The translations under genes were made by a program, and so were the position numbers. Positions 17,467 through 25,072 of a stretch of 64,000 nt of DNA are shown one piece after another (the stretch's first letter is position 1; each line of letters begins with the position of its first letter). The DNA is from Bremerella sp. TYQ1. GTDB taxonomy: Bacteria; Planctomycetota; Planctomycetia; Pirellulales; Pirellulaceae. The stretch covers positions 3,286,001-3,350,000 of the forward strand of contig NZ_CP083740.1 of assembly GCF_020150455.1 (NCBI RefSeq), in the 5' to 3' direction. Under the pieces are notes generated by a model that searched no databases, had not been told where the DNA came from, and saw only the letters and a list, made by a program, of their open reading frames with translations.

Positions 17467-19827
17467 ATGGTGAATTTGATGAAACTGGATCGTTTTATTG
17501 GGGCATGGCTTCTTGTCCCGCTGCTTCTCGCAATCTTTCCGCTTGTCGCCGAAGCAGGAAAATACAAAGTTGGCGACGTCGTTCAGGTCTACGACGACTG
17601 GCGAAACGAATGGAAGAACGGCACCGTGGTCGATATCAATCGCCGTGGTGAGTTGCTGATCGAAACCTCTTCCCGGTTGAGCCTCAAACGCGATGTCTAC
17701 CACCCCCGCGCGGTGCGTTTTGCGTTTGAAGATGGTGCCGTCGGACCGGCCCGAACTTGGAAAGATGCTTCCGGTTCGTTCAAAGTCCTTGCTGCTCCAT
17801 TAGGCGTTGAAGGGGAAATGCTGAAGATCCGCAAAGAGGACATGACCGAGTTAGAAGTTCCGATTGCCAAACTCAGCGAATCGGACCAAAGCTACATCGA
17901 GCGATTGAAACGTGAGATGGGTAGCGCGATTACTCCCGTTCCAGAAAACCTTCCGGCCGAGCGTTTCTCGGAATCAGGATCCGGCAACACGATCTCCTCT
18001 TCCTTCGGTGCCGGGGATGGCCGAATTGCCATTCTGCCAGACCCACTCCCTGCCTATATGCGACTTCGCGAAGGGGGCGTCGCGTTTGGCCGAACAGACG
18101 CCAGCTTCTGGGGTGAAGAGTTCGGCGTGATCATCCCTGTTGGTGGTCCGCAGTCGCTGATCCTTGCTTCCGGCGAAGTCCATCCACGCTGGTCGCACCG
18201 CAATCAAAAACCAATCACGCGTATTTTGTGGATTTCGGTTTCTGAACAAAAAGTCATCAACGAGCAGAAGTTGCCCGAGAACGAATTTGTTCTCGACTAT
18301 CACCCGCCGACTCATCGGCTGTTGACGTACAGCTATACCAAGGGTGACGTACATGCTCGCGATAAAGAAATCGCCTTAGCGATCTGGGAAGTTCTTCCGA
18401 CCGATGAATCGGTGAAGCCTGTCGTTCGCTGGGAAACGAGCCCGAGCGAAGGCCTGAAGGACACACCCTATGCTCGACTGATCGATGGCAACACGGTCCT
18501 GCAGCGGCGGAACGATGGCGAGTACGTTGGCTGGGACATTGCCGGAAAAACGATCGCCTACCGTTTCAAGCAAGAGTCGTTCTTCAAACCGTTGCCGACG
18601 TTCAGTGGCTCGAAACGTTACGGGTTTCTGCCGGAAGATAAGAAGGTTCGTGTCTTTGAACCCCTGTCAGGAACGACATTGACTTCGCTTCCTGCTCCGA
18701 ACGGATCGAACGCTATCGCCGTCAGTGAAGATGGCAAACGTGTCGCGGTGCTCGACAGAAACCAGATCACTGTCTGGGATTTGACCGACGCCTCGAAGCA
18801 GCCGCTCAAATATCATGCCGACCAGATTGGCAGTGCCTCGGTGAACGATCTCTTCTGGCTTGGAAACGACAAGCTTATGGCAACGGCTCGTGGAGAAATG
18901 TATCTCTTCAGTCTTCCCCAGCGAATCGTGCTCTGGAGCTATCAATTCCAAGGCAAAACGCAGCGGGGTGCGGCCGAACGCCCCTTGGTTCACGTCATCA
19001 ACGACCACTTGGTTTACAGTGCGATCGTCGAGGACGACAACGGCAACTCTGGCTTGGCGGTAGGCAACGTCCGACTGCCTGGCCCGAAAGTGATGGACGT
19101 GTTTGATGGGATCAACCGCGAAGATCTCGAGATCATCAAACCAGGTACGCGTATTCGCTTGGAGGTTCGTTGCGGCGACGAAATCAACCAAGACGTTTAC
19201 GTCGCACTGAAAAAGAAGATCGAAGAAAATGATTGGATTCTCGACCAGGAGAATCCCTACGCAATCATGTACGCTGATGCGGAACGTCAGAATTCTGTCA
19301 CTACCGAGTATGTTGTTTCCGGGCCGGGGGTCTATCGTCGCGAGTCCGTGACTTACACTCCTAATCTCTACAAACTCAAGATCGCCGTTAAGGACGAAGA
19401 CCTTTGGAGTAGCCAAATGCGAAGTGGGCTACCACCCTTCATTACGATTCGACCAGAAGAATCGATTCAGTCACGTGTGCCTGGCTACGAAAAGCTTAGC
19501 GTTTCCTACTTCGAGAATGTCGACCTACCAGCGAGAGTCATGCATCCGCAGTATGCTCGCGGTTTGGGAACCACCGATGTCACGACGCGAGGACTCATCG
19601 CAGGCGACCTGAAACCACCACCCAAATTCGACGACGAAGAAACGACCGATTCGCAGACCAATGCCCCAGCAGGGAACACGCCGGATGTTCTTCCTCCAAG
19701 TGGTTTCGGGAGCGGCGGTAACGAACTTCCTCCGAATGGATTTGGTAGCGCCCCGGACGAAGAGCTTCCCCCCAATGGGTTCGGCAGTCCCGACGCATTG
19801 CCACCCAATGGATTCGGCAGCGAATAG
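17467..19827 (+). CDS. Secreted SHD1-domain / beta-propeller protein with C-terminal LPPNGFGS repeats
   Basis: 786 residues. A signal peptide (about 1-30, ending LVAEAG) is followed by a small SH3-like strand module (KYKVGDVVQVYDDWRNEW). An SHD1-like domain comes next (about 95-145: ARTWKDASGSFKV, EVPIAKLSESDQSYI), a common planctomycete module. A WD40-like propeller follows (about 190-560; for example GKRVAVLDRNQITVWDL), then a ~120-residue domain of unknown type. The C-terminus has four copies of [L]PP[NS]GFGS. The ATG at 17479 is an alternative start. Exported, possibly anchored or interacting through its repeats; function unknown. It has its own promoter and terminator. Confidence 0.75.
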   Translation: MVNLMKLDRFIGAWLLVPLLLAIFPLVAEAGKYKVGDVVQVYDDWRNEWKNGTVVDINRRGELLIETSSRLSLKRDVYHPRAVRFAFEDGAVGPARTWKDASGSFKVLAAPLGVEGEMLKIRKEDMTELEVPIAKLSESDQSYIERLKREMGSAITPVPENLPAERFSESGSGNTISSSFGAGDGRIAILPDPLPAYMRLREGGVAFGRTDASFWGEEFGVIIPVGGPQSLILASGEVHPRWSHRNQKPITRILWISVSEQKVINEQKLPENEFVLDYHPPTHRLLTYSYTKGDVHARDKEIALAIWEVLPTDESVKPVVRWETSPSEGLKDTPYARLIDGNTVLQRRNDGEYVGWDIAGKTIAYRFKQESFFKPLPTFSGSKRYGFLPEDKKVRVFEPLSGTTLTSLPAPNGSNAIAVSEDGKRVAVLDRNQITVWDLTDASKQPLKYHADQIGSASVNDLFWLGNDKLMATARGEMYLFSLPQRIVLWSYQFQGKTQRGAAERPLVHVINDHLVYSAIVEDDNGNSGLAVGNVRLPGPKVMDVFDGINREDLEIIKPGTRIRLEVRCGDEINQDVYVALKKKIEENDWILDQENPYAIMYADAERQNSVTTEYVVSGPGVYRRESVTYTPNLYKLKIAVKDEDLWSSQMRSGLPPFITIRPEESIQSRVPGYEKLSVSYFENVDLPARVMHPQYARGLGTTDVTTRGLIAGDLKPPPKFDDEETTDSQTNAPAGNTPDVLPPSGFGSGGNELPPNGFGSAPDEELPPNGFGSPDALPPNGFGSE

Positions 19828-19852
19828 AGAAGCTTGAATTAGTGACGCATCC

Positions 19853-19891
19853 AAGGGTGAACGCGATCTCGATCGCATTCACCCTTTTTTA
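19853..19891 (+). terminator. Rho-independent terminator after the SHD1/propeller gene
   Basis: GGGTGAACGCGATC (19855-19868) pairs with GATCGCATTCACCC (19871-19884) with one mismatch, followed by TTTTTT. It sits between two convergent genes and may act on both. Confidence 0.85.
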
Positions 19892-19902
19892 TTGGCAAGC
19901 AC

Positions 19903-20757
19903 CTACGGCTTGATAATCAGGTCGCCAATCTTCTTTCCCGTATTAGCGTACATTTTGTGCCAATCTTGAATGTTCGGGAATCCATCGAGAAACACCTGAA
20001 TGAATCGAGTCCAATCGGTCGGTTGAATTGTCAAGCAACCGTCCGAGCCACGCGAGTTGTATTGACCATTGTGCACATTGATCCCTTGCGAAGTTACCTT
20101 GGCAGCGTTGTCACTTGTCACAGGAACCGACTCTCGCATGTTGACCAACAGCCCTGCCCGAATGCCTTCCCACTTCACGACCAGGTCTTTGGCTTCCTGT
20201 TGAGCCTTGTTGCCACCCTTGTGAAAACCGATATGCAGCGGATAGGTACCATCCACGACGCGGCCCTTTCGTGTCATATCGTCCGGCCAAATCGACCCGC
20301 GGAAGCTTCCCCCGACGCCGCCTCCGGAAAGAATAAACTTCGATTCGTAAAGTCCTTCAAACGTATGGGCGATATTACCCTCACGCTTGGTTCCTTTGGG
20401 AATCAAACCACCATGCTGCACGGTCAACGTGATGTTGCCGCCGATCGGTGTTGGAGGAGGTGGGGCCACAGCGCCGATGATCGATGTCATCGTGTTCCAT
20501 GTCTTACCATTAACGTCGATCCGCGAGTCCGGCCGCGCGAGTCCTACACGCTGCGATTGAAAATGGGTGATCGCTTTGACCGTACTGGAAAGTGCTGCCG
20601 TGCGAGCGATCTTGCCATCAATCCCTTTCGGATCGAACAAGGGATTCATGAGTTTACGCGTGATTTCGGTTAACATTTTCTGCACCGTGGTCACGTCCGC
20701 TGCATGATTCACCGCTCCACTTTCGTAACTTCCTACCGATGCACTGATCTGCCACAT
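19903..20757 (-). CDS. Peptidoglycan-binding plus L,D-transpeptidase-like protein without signal peptide (candidate effector)
   Basis: 284 residues. Residues ~15-95 resemble a peptidoglycan-binding module (DVTTVQKMLTEI, DPKGIDGKI, AITHFQS, DVNGKTW). A Pro-rich linker (APPPPTP) leads to a C-terminal domain with NVHNG (His229) and RGSDGC (Cys241), the order of the HxG...SxGC signature of L,D-transpeptidase (YkuD) domains. GGAGG lies 9 bases before the ATG at 20757 and fixes the start; the frame extends 41 codons upstream, but that part is unlikely to be translated. The chosen protein has no signal peptide or TM helix, odd for a wall enzyme and typical of cargo exported by T6SS or phage-like systems. 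The upstream hydrophobic stretch is the caveat. The domain call is by motif only. Confidence 0.6.
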   Translation of the reverse strand: MWQISASVGSYESGAVNHAADVTTVQKMLTEITRKLMNPLFDPKGIDGKIARTAALSSTVKAITHFQSQRVGLARPDSRIDVNGKTWNTMTSIIGAVAPPPPTPIGGNITLTVQHGGLIPKGTKREGNIAHTFEGLYESKFILSGGGVGGSFRGSIWPDDMTRKGRVVDGTYPLHIGFHKGGNKAQQEAKDLVVKWEGIRAGLLVNMRESVPVTSDNAAKVTSQGINVHNGQYNSRGSDGCLTIQPTDWTRFIQVFLDGFPNIQDWHKMYANTGKKIGDLIIKP

Positions 20758-20979
20758 ATTTCGGTTCCTCCGATTGTTTGATAAGTCCCGCGTCGTGCAG
20801 GTTATCGTGAGAGACCACACAATGGTTGCTAGAAAAATGGTTCGTGCAGCAAGAATTTCGAACTCTGAACATCTTCGCATTGCCGTCGGTAGCGAGGACA
20901 GTCATAGCGAGTACCGATTAACCACTCCGGTTACGTATCATCACGTAGAACGATTTCTTAACCTACCATCGAGGCAGTC

Positions 20980-21543
20980 ATGAGCCGTGTGCATGTTGCG
21001 ATCACCCACCAGGCGAAGCCAGGAAAAGAAGCAGAATACGAAGCTGCTTTACGAAATTTCGCACGGGAATCGCTTCACGAGCCAGGAACAGCTGGCGTTT
21101 TGTTGTTAGCCCCTGTTCCGGGAACCCATGGGTGCGAGTACGGAATTCTGCGTTCGTTCGAAGATCAGTCGTCCTGCGACGCGTTTTATCAATCGGAGCG
21201 TTTTCGTCAATTTCACGAACTGACAAAACCATTGGTGGTGGAAGAGGCAACACGCCGAAAGCTTCATGGCTTAGAAGCATTCTTTCGTGATCCACGCACC
21301 AGCCCTCCACGCTGGAAGATGGCCATCATCACGTGGCTTGGTGTGTTTCCTTCGGTGCTGTTCTGGGGCACGCTGCTGCCCCCGTACCTGACGGCAATCC
21401 CCAGCTTAATGACCGTTGCCCTCACGACCATGTGCGTGACCATCACGCTGGCCTGGGTCGTCATGCCGATGCTGACGAAGGTTTTCGCCCCGCTGCTGCA
21501 CCCGCCGATTTCGCACGTGTCGATCCTGGATGAGGACACCTAA
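20980..21543 (+). CDS. ABM-domain protein with two TM helices
   Basis: 187 residues. Residues 1-100 read as an antibiotic-biosynthesis-monooxygenase (ABM) ferredoxin-like domain: VAITHQAKPGKEAEYEAAL, a central strand, YGILRSFEDQSSCDAFYQSE and FHELTKPLVVEE. Two hydrophobic helices follow (about 112-134, 138-162), ending in a short tail. Proteins of this build are widespread and poorly characterised; the ABM domain may bind heme or small molecules. GAGGCAG precedes the ATG. Transcribed divergently from the candidate effector gene across a 222-base spacer; the head-to-head layout alone is not evidence for an immunity role. Confidence 0.75.
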   Translation: MSRVHVAITHQAKPGKEAEYEAALRNFARESLHEPGTAGVLLLAPVPGTHGCEYGILRSFEDQSSCDAFYQSERFRQFHELTKPLVVEEATRRKLHGLEAFFRDPRTSPPRWKMAIITWLGVFPSVLFWGTLLPPYLTAIPSLMTVALTTMCVTITLAWVVMPMLTKVFAPLLHPPISHVSILDEDT

Positions 21544-21759
21544 CCCCCTCGAATTAGCCAATCAGCACCGCACGCCAAAACCGACCTCCCCACCTTCGGA
21601 TGGCTCAGCATCCAAAAACACTCCTTCAATATGGCATTTTTGCCATTTCATATGCCATTAGCCCACTTCACTCCATTGCCGGTAGGAAGAATCGTTCTAA
21701 ACTTAAGATATTTGCGGAATAATTGAGAACTTTTGCAACTCAAACAGGAACCGACGAGA

Positions 21760-22743
21760 ATGCGAAGAAGAGGCTTTACGCTTGTCGAATTGCTGGTGGT
21801 GATCGCGATCATCGGCGTACTGATCGCGTTACTTTTACCAGCCGTCCAACAGGCCCGAGAAGCAGCTCGCCGAATGAGTTGCAGCAATAATCTCAAGCAA
21901 ATTGGCTTGGCTCTACACAATTACCACGACACCCACGGCACGTTCCCGCCATCTTCGATTGCCGGTCGCTGGAACACGGGTGCCCACGGTCCGACTGCTT
22001 GGGTCTGCCTGTTGCCGTACATTGAACAAGGAGCGTTCTGGGATCAAATCCGTACAACGTCCAACGACTTCAGCATGACGTTCTGGCTTGGTTCCACAGG
22101 CTCTGGTCCGCTACGCAACTTGGTCAAAGACATCGAAGTCCAAGGCTACTCTTGTCCTTCGAGTGCCCTTCCCCGCTTTGGAACCGCTGGCCCTTCCGGA
22201 GATCAAGTTCAAGTCCACAAGACCGACTACATCCTGATCGCTGGAAGCGATAACCACATCAGCACTGACTTTGCCGCTTACAACAGCAGCTCGGTCTCGG
22301 ATGGTGGCGTGTTCCGAAACTTCGTCGGGACCAGCTTCCGTGATATTACCGATGGTACGTCGAACACGATCTGTGTCTCCGAGCAATCTGGCTTCACCGT
22401 CGATGGCACCAACAAAACGTTTGATGGACGCGGGCATCCAGTAAGTGGTTGGTACATGGGAGCCAAGATTATTGCTCGCCCTGATGGCACTGACGATTCA
22501 TGGGGAACCGACGACCGCTGTTGGAACATTACGACCGTGCGTCAAGGCATCGGTACCAACATCATCGGTGGCAATTGGGCGAAACCGCTGGCCTGCAATA
22601 CGCCCATTCAGTCGGCCCATCCTGGCGGAGCATTGGCGATTGTCTCGGATGCTTCGGTTCGCTTTCTCCCTGAAACTCTGGATATCAACGTCGGCAAGAA
22701 CCTGGCCGATCGAGATGATGGAAACGTCACGCAACTACCGTAA
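21760..22743 (+). CDS. DUF1559 domain pseudopilin (type II secretion-like)
   Basis: 327 residues. It starts with the type IV prepilin signature [20 protein letters not shown], cut before Phe by a prepilin peptidase, and continues [37 protein letters not shown], the hallmark of planctomycete DUF1559 proteins. The C-terminal H-x-G-G motif ([17 protein letters not shown]) is also typical. ATG at 21760 follows CAGGAACCGACGAG; an upstream TTG is less likely. Planctomycete genomes hold many copies; their function is unproven. The next gene is a small lipoprotein, a frequent pairing. Confidence 0.93.
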   Translation: MRRRGFTLVELLVVIAIIGVLIALLLPAVQQAREAARRMSCSNNLKQIGLALHNYHDTHGTFPPSSIAGRWNTGAHGPTAWVCLLPYIEQGAFWDQIRTTSNDFSMTFWLGSTGSGPLRNLVKDIEVQGYSCPSSALPRFGTAGPSGDQVQVHKTDYILIAGSDNHISTDFAAYNSSSVSDGGVFRNFVGTSFRDITDGTSNTICVSEQSGFTVDGTNKTFDGRGHPVSGWYMGAKIIARPDGTDDSWGTDDRCWNITTVRQGIGTNIIGGNWAKPLACNTPIQSAHPGGALAIVSDASVRFLPETLDINVGKNLADRDDGNVTQLP

Positions 22744-22760
22744 TTGTTGTGTCAACTGTT

Positions 22761-22784
22761 GCATGGCGAGCTAACTCGCCATGC
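22761..22784. other. Perfect 10-bp hairpin between DUF1559 gene and lipoprotein gene
   Basis: GCATGGCGAG (22761-22770), CTAA loop, CTCGCCATGC (22775-22784). No T tract follows, so it is more likely an mRNA-stabilising or attenuating intercistronic structure than a full terminator. Confidence 0.6.
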
Positions 22785-22820
22785 GGTTTCGATTGCCCAT
22801 CTTCTTCCCCATCAGATCGA

Positions 22821-23210
22821 ATGTTTAAATACGTTTCGTTTTTCGCTTTGCTGCTTTTCATGATTGGCTGTGGCCCGTCCGGCCCTCATCGAGTGACCGT
22901 TACCGGTCAGGTTTCGCTGGACGGCAAGCCTGTTCAAGGTGGTTCCATTTCCTTTGAAAATACAGCCACAGGTCACGCGGCACGGGGCGATATCGGCGAC
23001 GGCAGCTACGAAATCGCGGTTCCTCCTGGCGAATACAAAATTGCCGTCGAACCTTCTTTAGTGGAAGTTCCTTCGAGAAACCCCAATTCGCCGCCGACGA
23101 CGAAGTACGCCGACAACATCCCCAAGAAGTATCACTCGATTCGTACTACCGATCTGAGTGCTGACGTTTCTGACGACAAAGCGTCGTTTGACTTCGAGTT
23201 GTCGAAGTAA
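22821..23210 (+). CDS. Small lipoprotein with carboxypeptidase-regulatory-like beta domain
   Basis: 129 residues. Lipoprotein signal with lipobox FMIGC near residue 18-20, then one beta-sandwich: HRVTVTGQVSLDGKPVQGGSI, GSYEIAVPPGEYKIAV, which is the transthyretin/CarboxypepD_reg pattern common in planctomycete lipoproteins. ATG at 22821 is chosen because it puts the signal peptide at the N-terminus. Its last 79 bases overlap the convergent DUF456 gene. Confidence 0.88.
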   Translation: MFKYVSFFALLLFMIGCGPSGPHRVTVTGQVSLDGKPVQGGSISFENTATGHAARGDIGDGSYEIAVPPGEYKIAVEPSLVEVPSRNPNSPPTTKYADNIPKKYHSIRTTDLSADVSDDKASFDFELSK

Positions 23211-23794
23211 GTGACCGGCGTTTCGGTTGGAACCTGTTCCGGAATGGGTTCTCTTTTCAGATCGAAAAATGAATCGAGCGTGACGAGCACCAACATCATC
23301 ACGCCGACGATCAACTTGCCGACGGTGCCGAGGATCCTGCCGAGAAACGCTCCTTGGCCGATCGCCATTCGTTCTTCACGGGTCTTTTCGCTTTTGTGTT
23401 CGCCTAGCCAGGCCCCTCCAAACGCGCCGAGCGCCCCGCCTAGCAGCGCACCAATCATGGTTCCCAGTAGCGGAATGAAACTTAGCAAGACGGCCCCTGT
23501 CAGGCTGCCGATGAACGCCCCGACGATCGACAGAAAGACACCCCAGCGGCTGCCTCCCTGCTTAGCGGCACCTGCGGCTCCGGCCAAGAATTCGACCACC
23601 TCGCCGACGACGGCCAGCACGGCGACTACGATGACGACGGTCCAGCTGACCCGCGGATAATAGTCCGGCGGAAGAAAATAAGCGTAAAGCACGGTGAACA
23701 ACAGCAAAATCCAGTTGCCCGGCAACGTGATGAATGTTGTCAGCCAGGCAAAACTATTGAGCAAAGCAAGTAGAACTGCGGCGAGGTAAACCAT
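23132..23794 (-). CDS. DUF456 integral membrane protein
   Basis: 220 residues with four to six TM segments: about 2-20, 24-42, 50-72, 80-125 (two Gly-rich helices, GAFIGSLTGAVL and GALLGGALGAFGGAWLGE) and 145-165. The glycine-zipper-like helices and the GNWILLLF segment are typical of DUF456. Function unknown. The polar C-terminus is encoded on the opposite strand of the lipoprotein gene end, a 79-base tail-to-tail overlap; an earlier stop would be needed to avoid it, and none exists in frame. Confidence 0.85.
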   Translation of the reverse strand: MVYLAAVLLALLNSFAWLTTFITLPGNWILLLFTVLYAYFLPPDYYPRVSWTVVIVVAVLAVVGEVVEFLAGAAGAAKQGGSRWGVFLSIVGAFIGSLTGAVLLSFIPLLGTMIGALLGGALGAFGGAWLGEHKSEKTREERMAIGQGAFLGRILGTVGKLIVGVMMLVLVTLDSFFDLKREPIPEQVPTETPVTYFDNSKSNDALSSETSALRSVVRIE

Positions 23795-24026
23795 GGGGGG
23801 CGTTCACTTCCTGGGGTACGATACAGGGTTGCCGTTTCGTTATTCGTCGTGACTGCTGAATTATTACCGATTCAGCGGCGAGGTGTACGGGTCTACGCAT
23901 ACCGTGTTCTCACCCGATTTCACACGCGTTGCCCCCTTGATATAATTTCGCGCCTTACGTTCACCAAGTTTGCCCCGGGGGTTTTTGGCCAAAATGGCTG
24001 CCCCAGTATTCCTCAGGAGATTGCCG

Positions 24027-24989
24027 ATGAGCATCAGCGCGTTCATGGAGAAGCACTACCGCCATTTCAATGCACGCGAGATGCTGGATGCGGCCAAGAC
24101 GTATAAGTCTATGGTCGAAGGTGGCGGCAAGATGTTCATGTCGATCGCCGGCGCAATGAGTACCGCTGAATTAGGCATCTCGCTGGCCGAGATGATCCGC
24201 CAAGACAAAGTCCACGCTATCAGCTGTACTGCGGCCAACTTCGAAGAAGATTTCTTCAATCTCGTTGCTCACGACGAATACGAATTGTGCCCGAACTACC
24301 GCGATCTTTCGCCGGAAGAAGAATTGAAACTTCGCGACGGTGGATTCAATCGCGTGACGGACACTTGTATTCCGGAAACGGTCATCCGTCACTTCGAGCA
24401 CAACTTGCTGGAATACTGGAAAGAAGCTGACGAGAAAGGGGAACAACATTTCCCTGTTGATTACTTCTTCCGCTTGCTGAAAGATGGCAAGCTTCAAGAG
24501 CATTACCAGATCCCCCCAGAAAACAGCTGGGTGCTCGCCGCTTATGAAAAAGGCATTCCCGTCTTCACCCCTGGCTGGGAAGATTCGACGCTGGGCAATA
24601 TCTTTGCCGCTCGTGTTTACGATGGCACGCTGTCGACCCACAACGTCATTCACCCTGGCACTCGCATGATGCAGGATTTGGTGAAGTGGTACTTGGAGCA
24701 TGAAAAGAAAGGAATCGGCTTCTACCAAATCGGTGGTGGTATCGCCGGCGACTTTGCCATCTGTGCGGTGCCGCTGATCCTGCAAGACCTGGAAATGCGG
24801 GACTCGAACTTGTGGAGCTACTTCTGCCAGATATCTGACTCGACGACTTCGTTCGGATCGTACAGCGGTGCGGTACCGAACGAAAAGATTACCTGGTACA
24901 AGCTCGGTAAAGATAGCCCGAAGTTCATGATCAACTCCGACGCGTCGATCGTTGCCCCGCTGATGTTCTCGTACATCCTCGGCCAGTAA
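24027..24989 (+). CDS. Deoxyhypusine synthase family protein
   Basis: 320 residues. Family motifs: GGGKMFMSIAGAMSTAELG, the substrate-binding segment GIPVFTPGWEDSTLG, GGGIAGDFAI (NAD-binding turn) and near the C-terminus GAVPNEKITWYKLG. The Lys of that last motif (about residue 292) aligns with the lysine that forms the enzyme-imine intermediate in eukaryotic and archaeal deoxyhypusine synthase. Bacteria lack eIF5A, so bacterial members are thought to act on other acceptors such as putrescine (homospermidine synthesis) or on EF-P-like targets; which applies here cannot be told. CAGGAGATT stands 6 bases before the ATG. A strong terminator follows. Confidence 0.9.
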   Translation: MSISAFMEKHYRHFNAREMLDAAKTYKSMVEGGGKMFMSIAGAMSTAELGISLAEMIRQDKVHAISCTAANFEEDFFNLVAHDEYELCPNYRDLSPEEELKLRDGGFNRVTDTCIPETVIRHFEHNLLEYWKEADEKGEQHFPVDYFFRLLKDGKLQEHYQIPPENSWVLAAYEKGIPVFTPGWEDSTLGNIFAARVYDGTLSTHNVIHPGTRMMQDLVKWYLEHEKKGIGFYQIGGGIAGDFAICAVPLILQDLEMRDSNLWSYFCQISDSTTSFGSYSGAVPNEKITWYKLGKDSPKFMINSDASIVAPLMFSYILGQ

Positions 24990-25012
24990 GATCTCGCGAG
25001 GTCTCAAACTAG

Positions 25013-25051
25013 AAAGAGGCTGCCAGCATTTCGCAGGCAGCCTCTTTTTTT
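25013..25051 (+). terminator. Strong Rho-independent terminator, probably bidirectional
   Basis: AGAGGCTGCC (25015-25024) pairs perfectly with GGCAGCCTCT (25036-25045), then seven T. It separates the deoxyhypusine synthase gene from the convergent TssBC-like gene; on the minus strand the stem is followed by TTCTAGTTT, so it may serve that gene too. Confidence 0.92.
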
Positions 25052-25072
25052 AGTGAACGAGCTTGCTGCGAC

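Noticed and set aside
20758..21543. Toxin-immunity pair (signal-less wall enzyme and divergent ABM/TM gene)
   Set aside because: ABM plus two-TM proteins are widespread alone, and immunity genes normally lie on the same strand downstream; not enough support.
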